Of a stretch of 64,000 nucleotides of DNA, positions 45,226 to 53,732 are shown one piece after another (the first letter of the stretch is position 1; each line of letters starts with the position of its first letter). The position numbers were made by a program, and so were the translations under genes. Origin of the DNA: Bacteroides sp. (GTDB lineage: Bacteria; Bacteroidota; Bacteroidia; Bacteroidales; Bacteroidaceae); the NCBI RefSeq assembly GCF_028690125.1, contig NZ_JAQVBV010000026.1, forward strand, positions 1-64,000. The letters are read 5' to 3'. The notes beneath the pieces were generated by a model. The model searched no databases. It was not told where the DNA came from and saw only the letters and a list, made by a program, of their open reading frames with translations.

Positions 45226-46518
45226 TCATTGTGGTTTTCCGCATGAACTATAGGGGATCGTAAACCAGAATGTAGAGCCTTTTCCTTCTTCTGAATCTAC
45301 ACCAATCAATCCATCTAGCTTGGTTATAATAGTTTTCGCAATGGAAAGTCCTAATCCCGTTCCTTTTTTGTCTTTGTTTAGTTTTACAAAACGTTCGAAT
45401 ACTTCCGGTAACTTATCTTTCGCGATTCCCATTCCTGTATCAATGACATAAAAATAAAGTACGTTCTCTCTTGCCTCGTAGCCGATACGAATACTTCCTT
45501 TTTTAGTAAACTTGATAGCGTTGGTCATAAAGTTGGCAAGTACCTGTGAGATACGATTACGGTCAGTTTGTATCAGACAGGAGGGGAGTGGAGCCTCTGC
45601 TAATATCTTTATATTTCCTCCGGTTTCAGCAGCTCTCATTTGGAAAAGTTGCTGTAATTCAGATATTAATAGATTGACATCTACTTCTGCACGTACGAAC
45701 TCAAGAGTTCCTGCTTCTATTTTAGACATATCAAGAATATCGTTAATCAGTTGTAACAGGAGTTCAGCGTTCATCTTGATTATTTGCTGGTATTGCACTT
45801 TTTCTTCCGTTGAATTGGCGACTCCCAATATTTCGGAAAATCCCATGATTGCATTCAGTGGAGTGCGTATTTCGTGACTCATATTAGCGAGGAAAACAGA
45901 TTTCGAAATATCAGCTTCTTCAGCTTTTTCCTTAGCTTGTGCTAATGCTCTTTCTGTCTGTTTCTGTTTAGTGACATCATGTACAGTAAGTACCATTTTC
46001 TCTTCTTTATCAAGTAAAAGGTAAGAACCAGAAATAATTGCGTCACATTCAACAGATTTGGTCTCGGATGTAGCTATATTTAAAGTTGCTTCTAAATTGG
46101 TAAAACTCTTTTTTTGATCAAAAGCTTCTTGAATGGCGTGGCGTATAGGACAAGAACCACAATAAATGTGTGTACCACAGCCTCCTTCAGCGGATAAAGC
46201 ATTGCGGCATTGTAACAAATCGCCAACTCTTTTTTGATCCAAACTTTCTAATGCTCCGGTTTGTTGATAGTAGTTAGTCTTTTGTACTTTAAAGTCATTA
46301 TCTATCAATAAAATAAAAGCATGTACATTTCTCAGTATAGCGTCAGTTATATGATAGGTATCACTCAACTCTTTAGAATCCTGTAGCAACTGTTGTCGCA
46401 TATAAAATCGTTTTTTTCGTTCCCACAAAAAAATGCTTAGCAGGATAATACATATGAATATAAATGTGGATATAAATGTGTATAGCAGCACTGTGTACAT
46501 GATATGTTTTTTATTCAA
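45226..46518 (-). CDS. Membrane-bound sensor histidine kinase with a Cys-rich PAS domain
   Basis: 430 residues. One membrane helix (about 8-32), a PAS-like domain (about 55-185), a short coiled coil, then HisKA with His215 in VFLANMSHEIRTPLNAI and an HATPase domain (about 315-425: N box QVLANFMTNAIKF, G boxes DTGMGIAKDKL and GKGSTFWFTI). The PAS domain holds Cys104, 114, 120 and 123 (C-x9-C-x5-C-x2-C, with CGSCPIRHAI), as for metal, heme or redox sensing. No response regulator is adjacent. A -7 element TACCTTTG lies at 46546-46539. The ATG six codons in (46500) is an alternative start. Confidence 0.92.
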   Translation of the reverse strand: MNKKHIMYTVLLYTFISTFIFICIILLSIFLWERKKRFYMRQQLLQDSKELSDTYHITDAILRNVHAFILLIDNDFKVQKTNYYQQTGALESLDQKRVGDLLQCRNALSAEGGCGTHIYCGSCPIRHAIQEAFDQKKSFTNLEATLNIATSETKSVECDAIISGSYLLLDKEEKMVLTVHDVTKQKQTERALAQAKEKAEEADISKSVFLANMSHEIRTPLNAIMGFSEILGVANSTEEKVQYQQIIKMNAELLLQLINDILDMSKIEAGTLEFVRAEVDVNLLISELQQLFQMRAAETGGNIKILAEAPLPSCLIQTDRNRISQVLANFMTNAIKFTKKGSIRIGYEARENVLYFYVIDTGMGIAKDKLPEVFERFVKLNKDKKGTGLGLSIAKTIITKLDGLIGVDSEEGKGSTFWFTIPYSSCGKPQ

Positions 46519-46635
46519 GATGTGATTACATGTGTTTACAAAGGTACTTTTTTCTCTTTATTAAAAAAAAGAAAAACTGAACATTTTGCTTATATTTGCG
46601 TTTTATTATTAGAAAACCAATAAAAAACGAACAGT

Positions 46636-46800
46636 ATGAGAAAGTACATTTGCACGGTTTGTGAATACATTTATGATCCCGAACAAGGAGATCCGGAAAG
46701 TGGAATTGATCCGGGTACAGCATTTGAAGATATTCCGGAGGATTGGGTATGCCCTCTTTGCGGAGTAGGTAAAGAAGATTTCGAACCGTATGAAGAATAA
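46636..46800 (+). CDS. Rubredoxin
   Basis: A 54-residue gene. Both iron-binding Cys pairs are present: YICTVCEYIYDPE (Cys6, Cys9) and WVCPLCGVGKEDF (Cys39, Cys42), with the classic length and spacing of a one-iron electron carrier. It probably passes electrons to oxygen- or peroxide-reducing enzymes such as rubrerythrin. It diverges from the sensor kinase with the Cys-rich PAS domain. A -7-like TATATTTG lies at 46591-46598, and the terminator at 46827-46866 follows. Confidence 0.97.
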   Translation: MRKYICTVCEYIYDPEQGDPESGIDPGTAFEDIPEDWVCPLCGVGKEDFEPYEE

Positions 46801-46826
46801 AAGAGAGAAAAAAACTGTTAATTTAA

Positions 46827-46866
46827 ATAATCGGATATGTGTCAATAACATATCCGATTATTTTTT
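46827..46866. terminator. Terminator of rubredoxin
   Basis: AATAATCGGATATGT (46827-46841 region) and ACATATCCGATTATT (46848-46862) pair and are followed by TTTT. It can also end the minus-strand kinase remnant. Confidence 0.85.
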
Positions 46867-47299
46867 AGATAGTTTTGAATATTATTTTGAATTTCATCAG
46901 TCCGTTGGCATATGTTTTTAAAGAGAACGTACATCCATGTCTGAAAAGAACTTTACGTATAAATATTAGTCCAATACCCTGGCCGTTAGGTTTGGTGGAA
47001 AAGAAGGGACTGAATAATTTGGTTTCTGTCTCTTTGCTGATTCCTTTCCCTGTATCAGACATTTCAATACAGACTGGATTTCGGGTAGTAGTAATATATA
47101 TATCACCATTTTCTTCTATGCTTTCTGCGGCATTCTTAATGATGTTTACAATCACTTGTTCAAAAAGAATCCGGTCTATTTTCATTTCGATCGGTGTGTA
47201 GTGCAAGTTTGTGTTAATTATTATATTCTTGTTGAGACAATGTGGCTCCATGAAGCATTTACAGGAAACAAGCATTTCATTAAGATCGACTGCAATCAT
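46865..47299 (-). pseudogene. C-terminal remnant of a sensor histidine kinase
   Basis: 144 codons that encode only the ATPase half of an NtrY-like kinase: FEQVIVNIIKNAAESI (N box), MSDTGKGISKET and FFSTKPNGQGIGL (G boxes). The sensor, HisKA and phosphoacceptor His are missing. An in-frame stop lies directly before the first ATG, and the sequence before it reads as an ABC permease in another frame. It is the leftover of a two-component gene from the collapsed efflux operon to the right. Confidence 0.8.
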
Positions 47300-47507
47300 T
47301 TATTTCAGGCGAAATGTACGGATCGCCGTTCAGAAGCCAGTCGTGCATCAGAAATATGCCCAGATAGGAGAGTAGCATACCTAATATACCGCCGAAGAAT
47401 GTGAAAACCAGATTTTCGCTTAATACCTGATTGACAATCTGTCTCCGGGTAGCTCTGAAAGACTTGCGTATTCCTATCTCCTACATACGCGACAAAGTAA
47501 GGCTACT
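47280..47507 (-). pseudogene. Remnant of a MacB/FtsX-type ABC permease
   Basis: On the minus strand a 67-codon stretch from 47480 reads EIGIRKSFRATRRQIVNQVL, then a membrane helix with FFGGILGMLLSYLGIF, which is the family region before the last helices of FtsX/MacB permeases. Upstream in the same frame come SSLTLSRM and a TAG (47483-47481), then the frame meets the broken HlyD gene near 47507. The C-terminal end, the large periplasmic domain and the N-terminus are all lost. It is not functional. Confidence 0.8.
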
Positions 47508-48349
47508 ACACCGTTTTTAAAAATTGGAATCACGTTGCTTACGATGCCTGGCAATTTCTCAATCCCAATCTTTACGATCGCTTTACTCCCCGTCGAAATC
47601 CGGTCACCGTATGAATCGGCTATCTCACCGTCTACTTTGAAATGTGAGAGGTCCGATATAATAGCCACTTGACTTCCTTTGGATACTTGCATTCCTACCT
47701 GATTATTGATGTAAGTGAGAATCGCTTTGCGGGGAGAGCGAATCTGTTGATCATTCTTATATTGTTGTTTCAGTTGTTCCAGTTCCAGTTGGGCAACGTT
47801 GTAGTTAAGTTCCACTTCGCGCACTTTATCTGTCGTGCCTGCACCGAGGCTGTCCAGATAACGCTCATTACGTAATTCTACAGTCATTCGGTTCAGTTTC
47901 ATCGCTGATACTTTGATCTGCATTGCGAGATCATTCATTTTGGTTCGATTATTCACTTTGAACTGTTCCAATTGGTGGCTTTTCATTTGCTCTTCATCCT
48001 GTAATTTCTTATATTCTGTCTCTGTACTTTGCAAGTCCAATTTAAAAATCGGGGTCCCTATATCTACAGAATCTCCCCCTTTCTTGTAAACTTCTACAAT
48101 ACGTGTGTCGATTGGTGAATTAATAATTTCTTCAAATGCCGGAACAACTTTACCTGATGCACTGACAGATACCTCTATTATTCCTTTATCTACAGTAGAG
48201 AGGCTCAGATCTTTTTTGTCCACACTACTTCTCATCAATGAAATAAGAATTCCAATGATAATAATGGTAATCACAGCGATTGCTGAATATTTAATAATCT
48301 TCTTTCTAAGTTCTTTCTGTTGCTCTTCTTTGGAGATAGCCCTGTCCAT
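47474..48349 (-). pseudogene. Truncated HlyD/MacA-type periplasmic adaptor
   Basis: 291 codons against about 415 in intact relatives. One N-terminal membrane helix (about residues 19-42), lipoyl halves around KVVPAFEEIINSPIDTRI and QQIRSPRKAILTYINN with a coiled-coil hairpin (about 100-200) between them, then a beta-barrel. The homology stops at about residue 281 (NVIPIFKNG), and the last ten residues (VVALLCRVCRR region) come from an ABC permease read in the wrong frame. The C-terminal domain that contacts the transporter is missing. Confidence 0.82.
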
Positions 48350-48442
48350 AAGCTTGTTCTATTTTTATATAAGTTGCAAATAATAAATCAAAGTTTATGC
48401 CAAAGAAATAATGTTTTGATAACTAGATGTATAAACAAAAAT

Positions 48443-48468
48443 AGGGTGTCCGTTTTCGAACACCCTGT
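48443..48468 (-). terminator. Terminator of the Na/Pi transporter gene
   Basis: AGGGTGTCCG (48443-48452) and CGAACACCCT (48457-48466) pair with one mismatch; the minus strand continues TATTTTTGTTT. Confidence 0.8.
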
Positions 48469-48512
48469 GCGTTTTTATGTAAAATGTGGAATTGATTTCC
48501 GAAATATAATCT

Positions 48513-50210
48513 TTAAGTGATTTTCTTCTCTTTTACATCACTACTTGCTTCCACTACATTGACTACATAATCACCGAGCTTTTCGCATTCGGCAATAATA
48601 TCCATATAGTAAACTCCCATCTGATAATCATATTCTTTATTATTCACATCCAGAATATTCTGGTTCTTCAATTGATTACGGTAGTTGTTAATTTCATTTT
48701 CAATATTGAAAGACTTATTGATATCAATACTTTGATGTTCCAACTTTTCTACCACCACAATCATTTGCGAAAGAGCATCACTTGTAAGTTTCATCATGAA
48801 GTGAATATGCTCGTACTGCTTTTCGGTAAAGTCCTGATTCGTTTGACGTTTGCGATTGATGGTACGGGCTAGATTGTAACAACTATCACCAATACTTTCG
48901 ATTTCGGTTACTTCGCGTAACATAGCACGTATTTGCAACTTACTCTCAGAACTTAAACGTCCTTCGGATACCTGATTCAGATAGTTGGCTATTTCCAACT
49001 CCATATTATCACTGATATTCTCATATTTCTCAATCCTGCTGAACAGCTTATTGAAATCATCATCCTTTTCTGTATGTAGCAGGTCTTGCACCATTCCGAA
49101 CATACGGTGTGTACGTTCTGCAAACAGATGAATTTCTTTACGTGCCTGAAGAATAGAAAGCTCTGCTGTAGAAAGCATACCACCGGTGATGAACCGCAAG
49201 CGCGGCTCTTCGTCTTCTTCTTTGGGATGAATTAAAGCACATACAGTTCGTTCTATTAGTTTCACACTCCATATCAGGATACATACGTTACATATATTGA
49301 AGATAGAGTGAAAGGCGGATAGCTTATAAGAGATAGCCACTTCGGGATTACTTGTCTGGAAGAATGTATCAACCACCCAATTTACAAATTGCATAAAAGG
49401 ATGGAAGATGATCAGTACCCAAATAACGCCGAACACATTAAAAACAAAATGAGCCAATGCCGCTCGCTTAGCCTGTGTGTTGGCTGTTAATGCGGCAAGA
49501 TTGGCTGTGATAGTGGTTCCGATATTTTCTCCTAATACTAGAGCTGCTCCCAGTTCGAGACTAATCCAACCATTGGCGCACATAATCAGAGTTATTGCCA
49601 TGGTAGCTGCCGAGGCTTGTACGATCATAGTAAGTATAGTACCAATAAATAAGAACAGGAGGACGGAGAAAAATCCCATATCCGTATAGTTCTGTACAAA
49701 GGCAAGCATTTCGGGGTTAGAATTCAGGTCTGGAGCATTTGCTTTCAAATAAGAGAGCCCCATGAAGAGGAAAGAAAAACCGAAAACAAATTCACCGATA
49801 GATTTACGGTTACTTTTGCCAGAGAAGATCAGCGGTAAGGCAATCGCCAGAAGCGGAAGGGCAAAAGCCGCCATATCAACTTTAAATCCAAAAACTGAGA
49901 TAATCCAAGCAGTAACTGTAGTACCGATATTGGCACCCATAATTACGCTGATAGATTCGGCTAAAGTCAGCAGTCCGGCATTGACGAAACTTACTACCAT
50001 GACTGTTGTTGCTGAGGAGGATTGGATAAGAGCTGTGATTAACACCCCTGTTAATACTCCCGTTACCCGGTTAGTAGTCATTGCCGTCAGAATACTTCGT
50101 AGCCTGTCGCCCGCGACTTTTTGCAAGCCCTCGCTCATTATTTTCATTCCATACAGGAAGAGTCCTAATGAACCTATGAGCTTTAAAAAATCATAAAAAG
50201 AATATTCCAT
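48513..50210 (-). CDS. Na/Pi cotransporter family protein with PhoU-like tail
   Basis: 565 residues. Two inverted Na/Pi-cotransporter repeats with the QSSSATT-type motifs: ALIQSSSATTVMVVSFVNAG (about 60-79) and MIVQASAATMAITLIM (about 195-210), within about ten helices up to residue 325. From about 350 on, a helical PhoU-like domain lies in the cytoplasm. It is likely a low-affinity sodium-driven phosphate transporter. Single gene, with its terminator at 48443. Confidence 0.92.
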   Translation of the reverse strand: MEYSFYDFLKLIGSLGLFLYGMKIMSEGLQKVAGDRLRSILTAMTTNRVTGVLTGVLITALIQSSSATTVMVVSFVNAGLLTLAESISVIMGANIGTTVTAWIISVFGFKVDMAAFALPLLAIALPLIFSGKSNRKSIGEFVFGFSFLFMGLSYLKANAPDLNSNPEMLAFVQNYTDMGFFSVLLFLFIGTILTMIVQASAATMAITLIMCANGWISLELGAALVLGENIGTTITANLAALTANTQAKRAALAHFVFNVFGVIWVLIIFHPFMQFVNWVVDTFFQTSNPEVAISYKLSAFHSIFNICNVCILIWSVKLIERTVCALIHPKEEDEEPRLRFITGGMLSTAELSILQARKEIHLFAERTHRMFGMVQDLLHTEKDDDFNKLFSRIEKYENISDNMELEIANYLNQVSEGRLSSESKLQIRAMLREVTEIESIGDSCYNLARTINRKRQTNQDFTEKQYEHIHFMMKLTSDALSQMIVVVEKLEHQSIDINKSFNIENEINNYRNQLKNQNILDVNNKEYDYQMGVYYMDIIAECEKLGDYVVNVVEASSDVKEKKIT

Positions 50211-50298
50211 CTATAATAATATTAGTGGTTGTTTGTTCTCTATCTGATTAATATGACGTATATTTAGTCCCACATAATTCACCTTTAAACGAACAACG

Positions 50299-51972
50299 AT
50301 GAAACAGATGTTACAAATATGTTGCAAAAATAATAATATTTATAAAGAATTCCCTATTGGAAGCTCACTTTTGGATATTTATTACGGTTTTAATCTTAAT
50401 TTTCCTTATCAGGTTGTCAGTGCCAAAGTAAATAATCGCTCCGAAGGACTTAACTTTAGAGTATATAATAATAAAGATGTAGAATTCCTCGATGTACGTG
50501 ACCAGTCCGGTATGCGAACATATGTCCGGTCCTTGTGTTTTGTCTTGTTTAAGGCAGTGACAGAATTGTTTCCGGAAGGAAAATTATATGTGGAACATCC
50601 GGTGTCTAAAGGTTATTTCTGCAATTTACGCATTGGTCGTCCCATTGAATTGGAGGATGTGACACGTATCAAACGGAGAATGCAGGAAATTGTAGAAGAA
50701 AATATTCCTTATCATCGGATTGAATGCCATACGGCTGAAGCTGTGAGGGTGTTCAGTGAACGGGGAATGAATGATAAAGTGAGGCTGCTCGAAACATCCG
50801 GCTCTATTTATACCTATTATTATACTTTGGGTGATACGGTAGATTATTATTATGGTAATCTTTTGCCTAGTACCGGTTATTTGAAACTATTTGATATCGT
50901 AAAATATTACGATGGATTACTTTTACGTATTCCTAGTAAAGAAAATCCGGAGGTGTTGGAAGATGTGGTCAAACAGGAAAAAATGCTAGACGTATTTAAA
51001 GAGCACCTGAGATGGAGTTATATCATGGGGCTTAATAATGCCGGTGATTTTAATCTTGCGTGCGATGTTGGTTATGCTACGGACCTGATCAATGTAGCGG
51101 AGGCATTACAGGAAAAGAAGATCGCCCAGATAGCCGATACCATTTTTCATCGCGGAGAGAATGGAAACAGGGTGAAACTGGTTCTAATTTCCGGTCCTTC
51201 TTCTTCCGGAAAGACAACCTTTAGTAAGCGTCTTTCCATACAGTTGATGACGAATGGTTTAAAGCCTTTCCCTATTTCATTGGATAATTATTTTGTAGAC
51301 CGGGAAGATACACCATTGGATGAAAATGGGAATTATGATTATGAATCTCTGTATGCACTTGATCTGGATTTGTTCAACCGGCAGTTGCAAGCTTTGCTTC
51401 TTGGGGAAGAAGTAGAACTGCCTCGTTTTAATTTTGCTCTTGGCAAGAAAGAGTTTAAAGGAGATAAACTAAAGATTGAAGAAAATACGATCCTGATTCT
51501 GGAAGGTATTCATGCGTTGAATCCAGAACTGACTCCTCATATACCTAGCGAGAAAAAATTTAAGATTTATGTATCTGCTTTGACTACGATATCACTGGAT
51601 GATCATAACTGGATTCCAACCACTGATAACCGTTTGCTTCGCCGTATTATCCGTGATTTTAATTACCGGGGTTATTCAGCCCGTGAAACTATTTCCCGTT
51701 GGTCTAGTGTGCGTGCGGGAGAAGATAAATGGATATTCCCTTATCAGGAAAACGCTGATGTGATGTTCAATTCTGCTTTACTTTTCGAGTTTGCAGTGCT
51801 GCGCTTACACGCTGAGCCTATTCTGACTGGAGTTCCACGTAATTGTCCGGAATATTGCGAGGCATATCGTTTGTTGAAATTCATTAAATATTTTGTTCCG
51901 GTGCAAGATAAAGAGATTCCCCCTACTTCCTTGCTAAGAGAATTTCTTGGAGGCAGTAGTTTTAAATACTAG
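50299..51972 (+). CDS. Nucleoside kinase (uridine kinase-like) with ThrRS-type N-terminus
   Basis: 557 residues. The first 200 resemble the TGS and second additional domains of threonyl-tRNA synthetase (TAEAVRVFSERGMNDKVRLLE). The C-terminal half (from about 290) is a uridine kinase/phosphoribulokinase domain with the P-loop ISGPSSSGKTTFSKRL, ISLDNYFVDREDTPLD and ILEGIHALNP. It probably phosphorylates uridine or cytidine in salvage. The fusion is common in Bacteroidetes and Firmicutes. Single gene. Confidence 0.93.
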   Translation: MKQMLQICCKNNNIYKEFPIGSSLLDIYYGFNLNFPYQVVSAKVNNRSEGLNFRVYNNKDVEFLDVRDQSGMRTYVRSLCFVLFKAVTELFPEGKLYVEHPVSKGYFCNLRIGRPIELEDVTRIKRRMQEIVEENIPYHRIECHTAEAVRVFSERGMNDKVRLLETSGSIYTYYYTLGDTVDYYYGNLLPSTGYLKLFDIVKYYDGLLLRIPSKENPEVLEDVVKQEKMLDVFKEHLRWSYIMGLNNAGDFNLACDVGYATDLINVAEALQEKKIAQIADTIFHRGENGNRVKLVLISGPSSSGKTTFSKRLSIQLMTNGLKPFPISLDNYFVDREDTPLDENGNYDYESLYALDLDLFNRQLQALLLGEEVELPRFNFALGKKEFKGDKLKIEENTILILEGIHALNPELTPHIPSEKKFKIYVSALTTISLDDHNWIPTTDNRLLRRIIRDFNYRGYSARETISRWSSVRAGEDKWIFPYQENADVMFNSALLFEFAVLRLHAEPILTGVPRNCPEYCEAYRLLKFIKYFVPVQDKEIPPTSLLREFLGGSSFKY

Positions 51973-52030
51973 GTAAAGAAAAATGTTCTCAAATAAAATA
52001 GCAAAAAGGCTATTGTTCAGGATTATTTTA

Positions 52031-52038
52031 TACCTTTG
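52031..52038 (+). promoter_or_regulatory. -7 element before the degenerate kinase gene
   Basis: TACCTTTG, 25 bp before the ATG at 52063. A TTG at 52013-52015 is only 15 bp away, shorter than usual. Confidence 0.45.
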
Positions 52039-52062
52039 CTATAGTAACAAATATTATTATTT

Positions 52063-53616
52063 ATGAAAATATGGTCTTTATTTTTGGTTATTGTTTTTAG
52101 TATCAGCACAATAACTAGAGCAGAAGAAGTCTCTGATAGAGCAACAGAGTTGATGAAAATGGGGCAAAGTAGCCTTGAACAAAAAGAATATATTAAGGCG
52201 CGTTATCTTTTCAAACAAGCATATTCCGCATTTGCTTCTCGCGAGAACTATGAAAAAGCTGTTGAATGTGGAATTCAGGTTGTTGATCTCTATGCTCGGG
52301 AAAATTTTTATAAAGAAGGATTTGATCTTTGCCGAGATATGAATCAGTTGATTGCCGTTGGCGCAGAAAAACTGCATAAGCCTTTTTATGACTTGCAATT
52401 TCTGGTTACCGAAGAAAGGCTGAAAATGTATATCAAACTGAAAGCTACTGCACAAGCTAAGGAGCAATTAACTAAGTTAGAAGAAATATCCGGTTTGGCT
52501 AAAACTGATTCTTTGGGTGAAGAACTTTTGTATATTCAAGCTGAATATTATTACACATTTGGTCTTAATGCCCAAGGCGATGCCAGTTTCCAGAAGCTGA
52601 TCAGCCAATATAAAGAAAAGAAGAATTACGAGAAAGTAAACGAATGCTACCGGAACTTAATCGAAATTGCCAAGAAATCGAATAATGCCGCATTTGCTTG
52701 CCGTACTTATGAGAACTTTATATTGTGGGCAGATTCGGTTAAGGTATTAACTGCACAGGATGAACTTAATGTCCTTAAAAGAAAAAATGAAGAAAGTCTG
52801 AATATTATTGCAGAGAAGGATGACTCTTTGGCAGGGAAGCAATATATGATAATAGGACTTTGTATATTTGTTGCCATACTTATTGCCGGTTTGATTCTGC
52901 TTGCTGTTATTTGGCTTCGTTGTATCGTTTACAATAAGAAATTAAAGAAAAGTATCAAGATTGCCAATGAACATAATGAATTAAAGACGCAGTTTATTAG
53001 TAATATCTCCGCACAAATGGCACCGGCTCTGGAAACATTGGAAACTTCAGCCGGGCGTATTTCTGAAAAAGCATTGCAGGAGGGAGAGCAAATGCAATTG
53101 CAGGTAGCTTCATTGAAAAAGTTCAGTGATGATATACAGGAACTTTCCACTTTGGAAAACTCGCTGACCGAAATATATGAGCTGCGTGAAGTCAATGCCA
53201 GTGCATTTAGTGAAGCGGTTATGGCAAAGGTCTCAGGATTGTTGCAGCCGGGAGTTACTGCAGTGGTCAATGCTGCTAAATCGCAGATAAAAACGAACCC
53301 TGAGCAGTTGGAACGTATTTTAATTCATTTATTGAGGAATGCAGCTTTCTATACTTCTGAAGGGAAAGTCATACTTGATTTTAAGAAAAGGGGGGCACAT
53401 ACATATCAGTTCATCGTGACTGATACCGGTTGCGGAATCCCAGAGGAACTTCAGGAGAAGGTATTTAAGCCTTTTGCAGAAATAAAGGATCTGACACAAG
53501 GTGACGGGCTGGGATTGCCAATCTGTTCTCTGCTTGCTGTTAAAATGAATGGAAGTCTGACATTGGATACTGCATATAACAAAGGAAGCCGGTTTATATT
53601 GGAATTACACATTTGA
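52063..53616 (+). CDS. TPR sensor kinase-like protein without the phosphoacceptor histidine
   Basis: 517 residues. Signal peptide (1-20), helical TPR-like periplasmic domain (about 25-240), membrane helix (about 262-286), short coiled coil, HisKA-like helix and HATPase domain (about 405-517) with N box ERILIHLLRNAAFY and intact G boxes DTGCGIPEEL and GDGLGLPIC. In the HisKA helix, where kinases read SHExRTPL, it reads FISNISAQMAPAL: residue 317 is Ala, not His. It may bind ATP but cannot autophosphorylate in the usual way. No response regulator is nearby. Confidence 0.88.
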   Translation: MKIWSLFLVIVFSISTITRAEEVSDRATELMKMGQSSLEQKEYIKARYLFKQAYSAFASRENYEKAVECGIQVVDLYARENFYKEGFDLCRDMNQLIAVGAEKLHKPFYDLQFLVTEERLKMYIKLKATAQAKEQLTKLEEISGLAKTDSLGEELLYIQAEYYYTFGLNAQGDASFQKLISQYKEKKNYEKVNECYRNLIEIAKKSNNAAFACRTYENFILWADSVKVLTAQDELNVLKRKNEESLNIIAEKDDSLAGKQYMIIGLCIFVAILIAGLILLAVIWLRCIVYNKKLKKSIKIANEHNELKTQFISNISAQMAPALETLETSAGRISEKALQEGEQMQLQVASLKKFSDDIQELSTLENSLTEIYELREVNASAFSEAVMAKVSGLLQPGVTAVVNAAKSQIKTNPEQLERILIHLLRNAAFYTSEGKVILDFKKRGAHTYQFIVTDTGCGIPEELQEKVFKPFAEIKDLTQGDGLGLPICSLLAVKMNGSLTLDTAYNKGSRFILELHI

Positions 53617-53625
53617 TCGAAGTTT

Positions 53626-53699
53626 TTAGGCATGTACTACACGGATTTCACGGTTCTTTAATTAACTAAAACTGTGTATTCTGTGTAGTCCATGCCTAA
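53626..53699. terminator. Long imperfect hairpin between convergent genes
   Basis: TTAGGCATG (53626-53634) with an ACTACAC stretch pairs with GTGTAGT and CATGCCTAA (up to 53699); the stem continues inward with mismatches. It probably ends both flanking transcripts, and its arms resemble a dispersed intergenic repeat. Confidence 0.6.
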
Positions 53700-53732
53700 T
53701 TATTATATGAATAAAGATAGCCCGACAGATTC

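Noticed and set aside
50299..50900. ThrRS-like N-terminus of the nucleoside kinase as a misjoined gene
   Set aside because: This fusion is common for bacterial uridine kinase-like proteins in several phyla.
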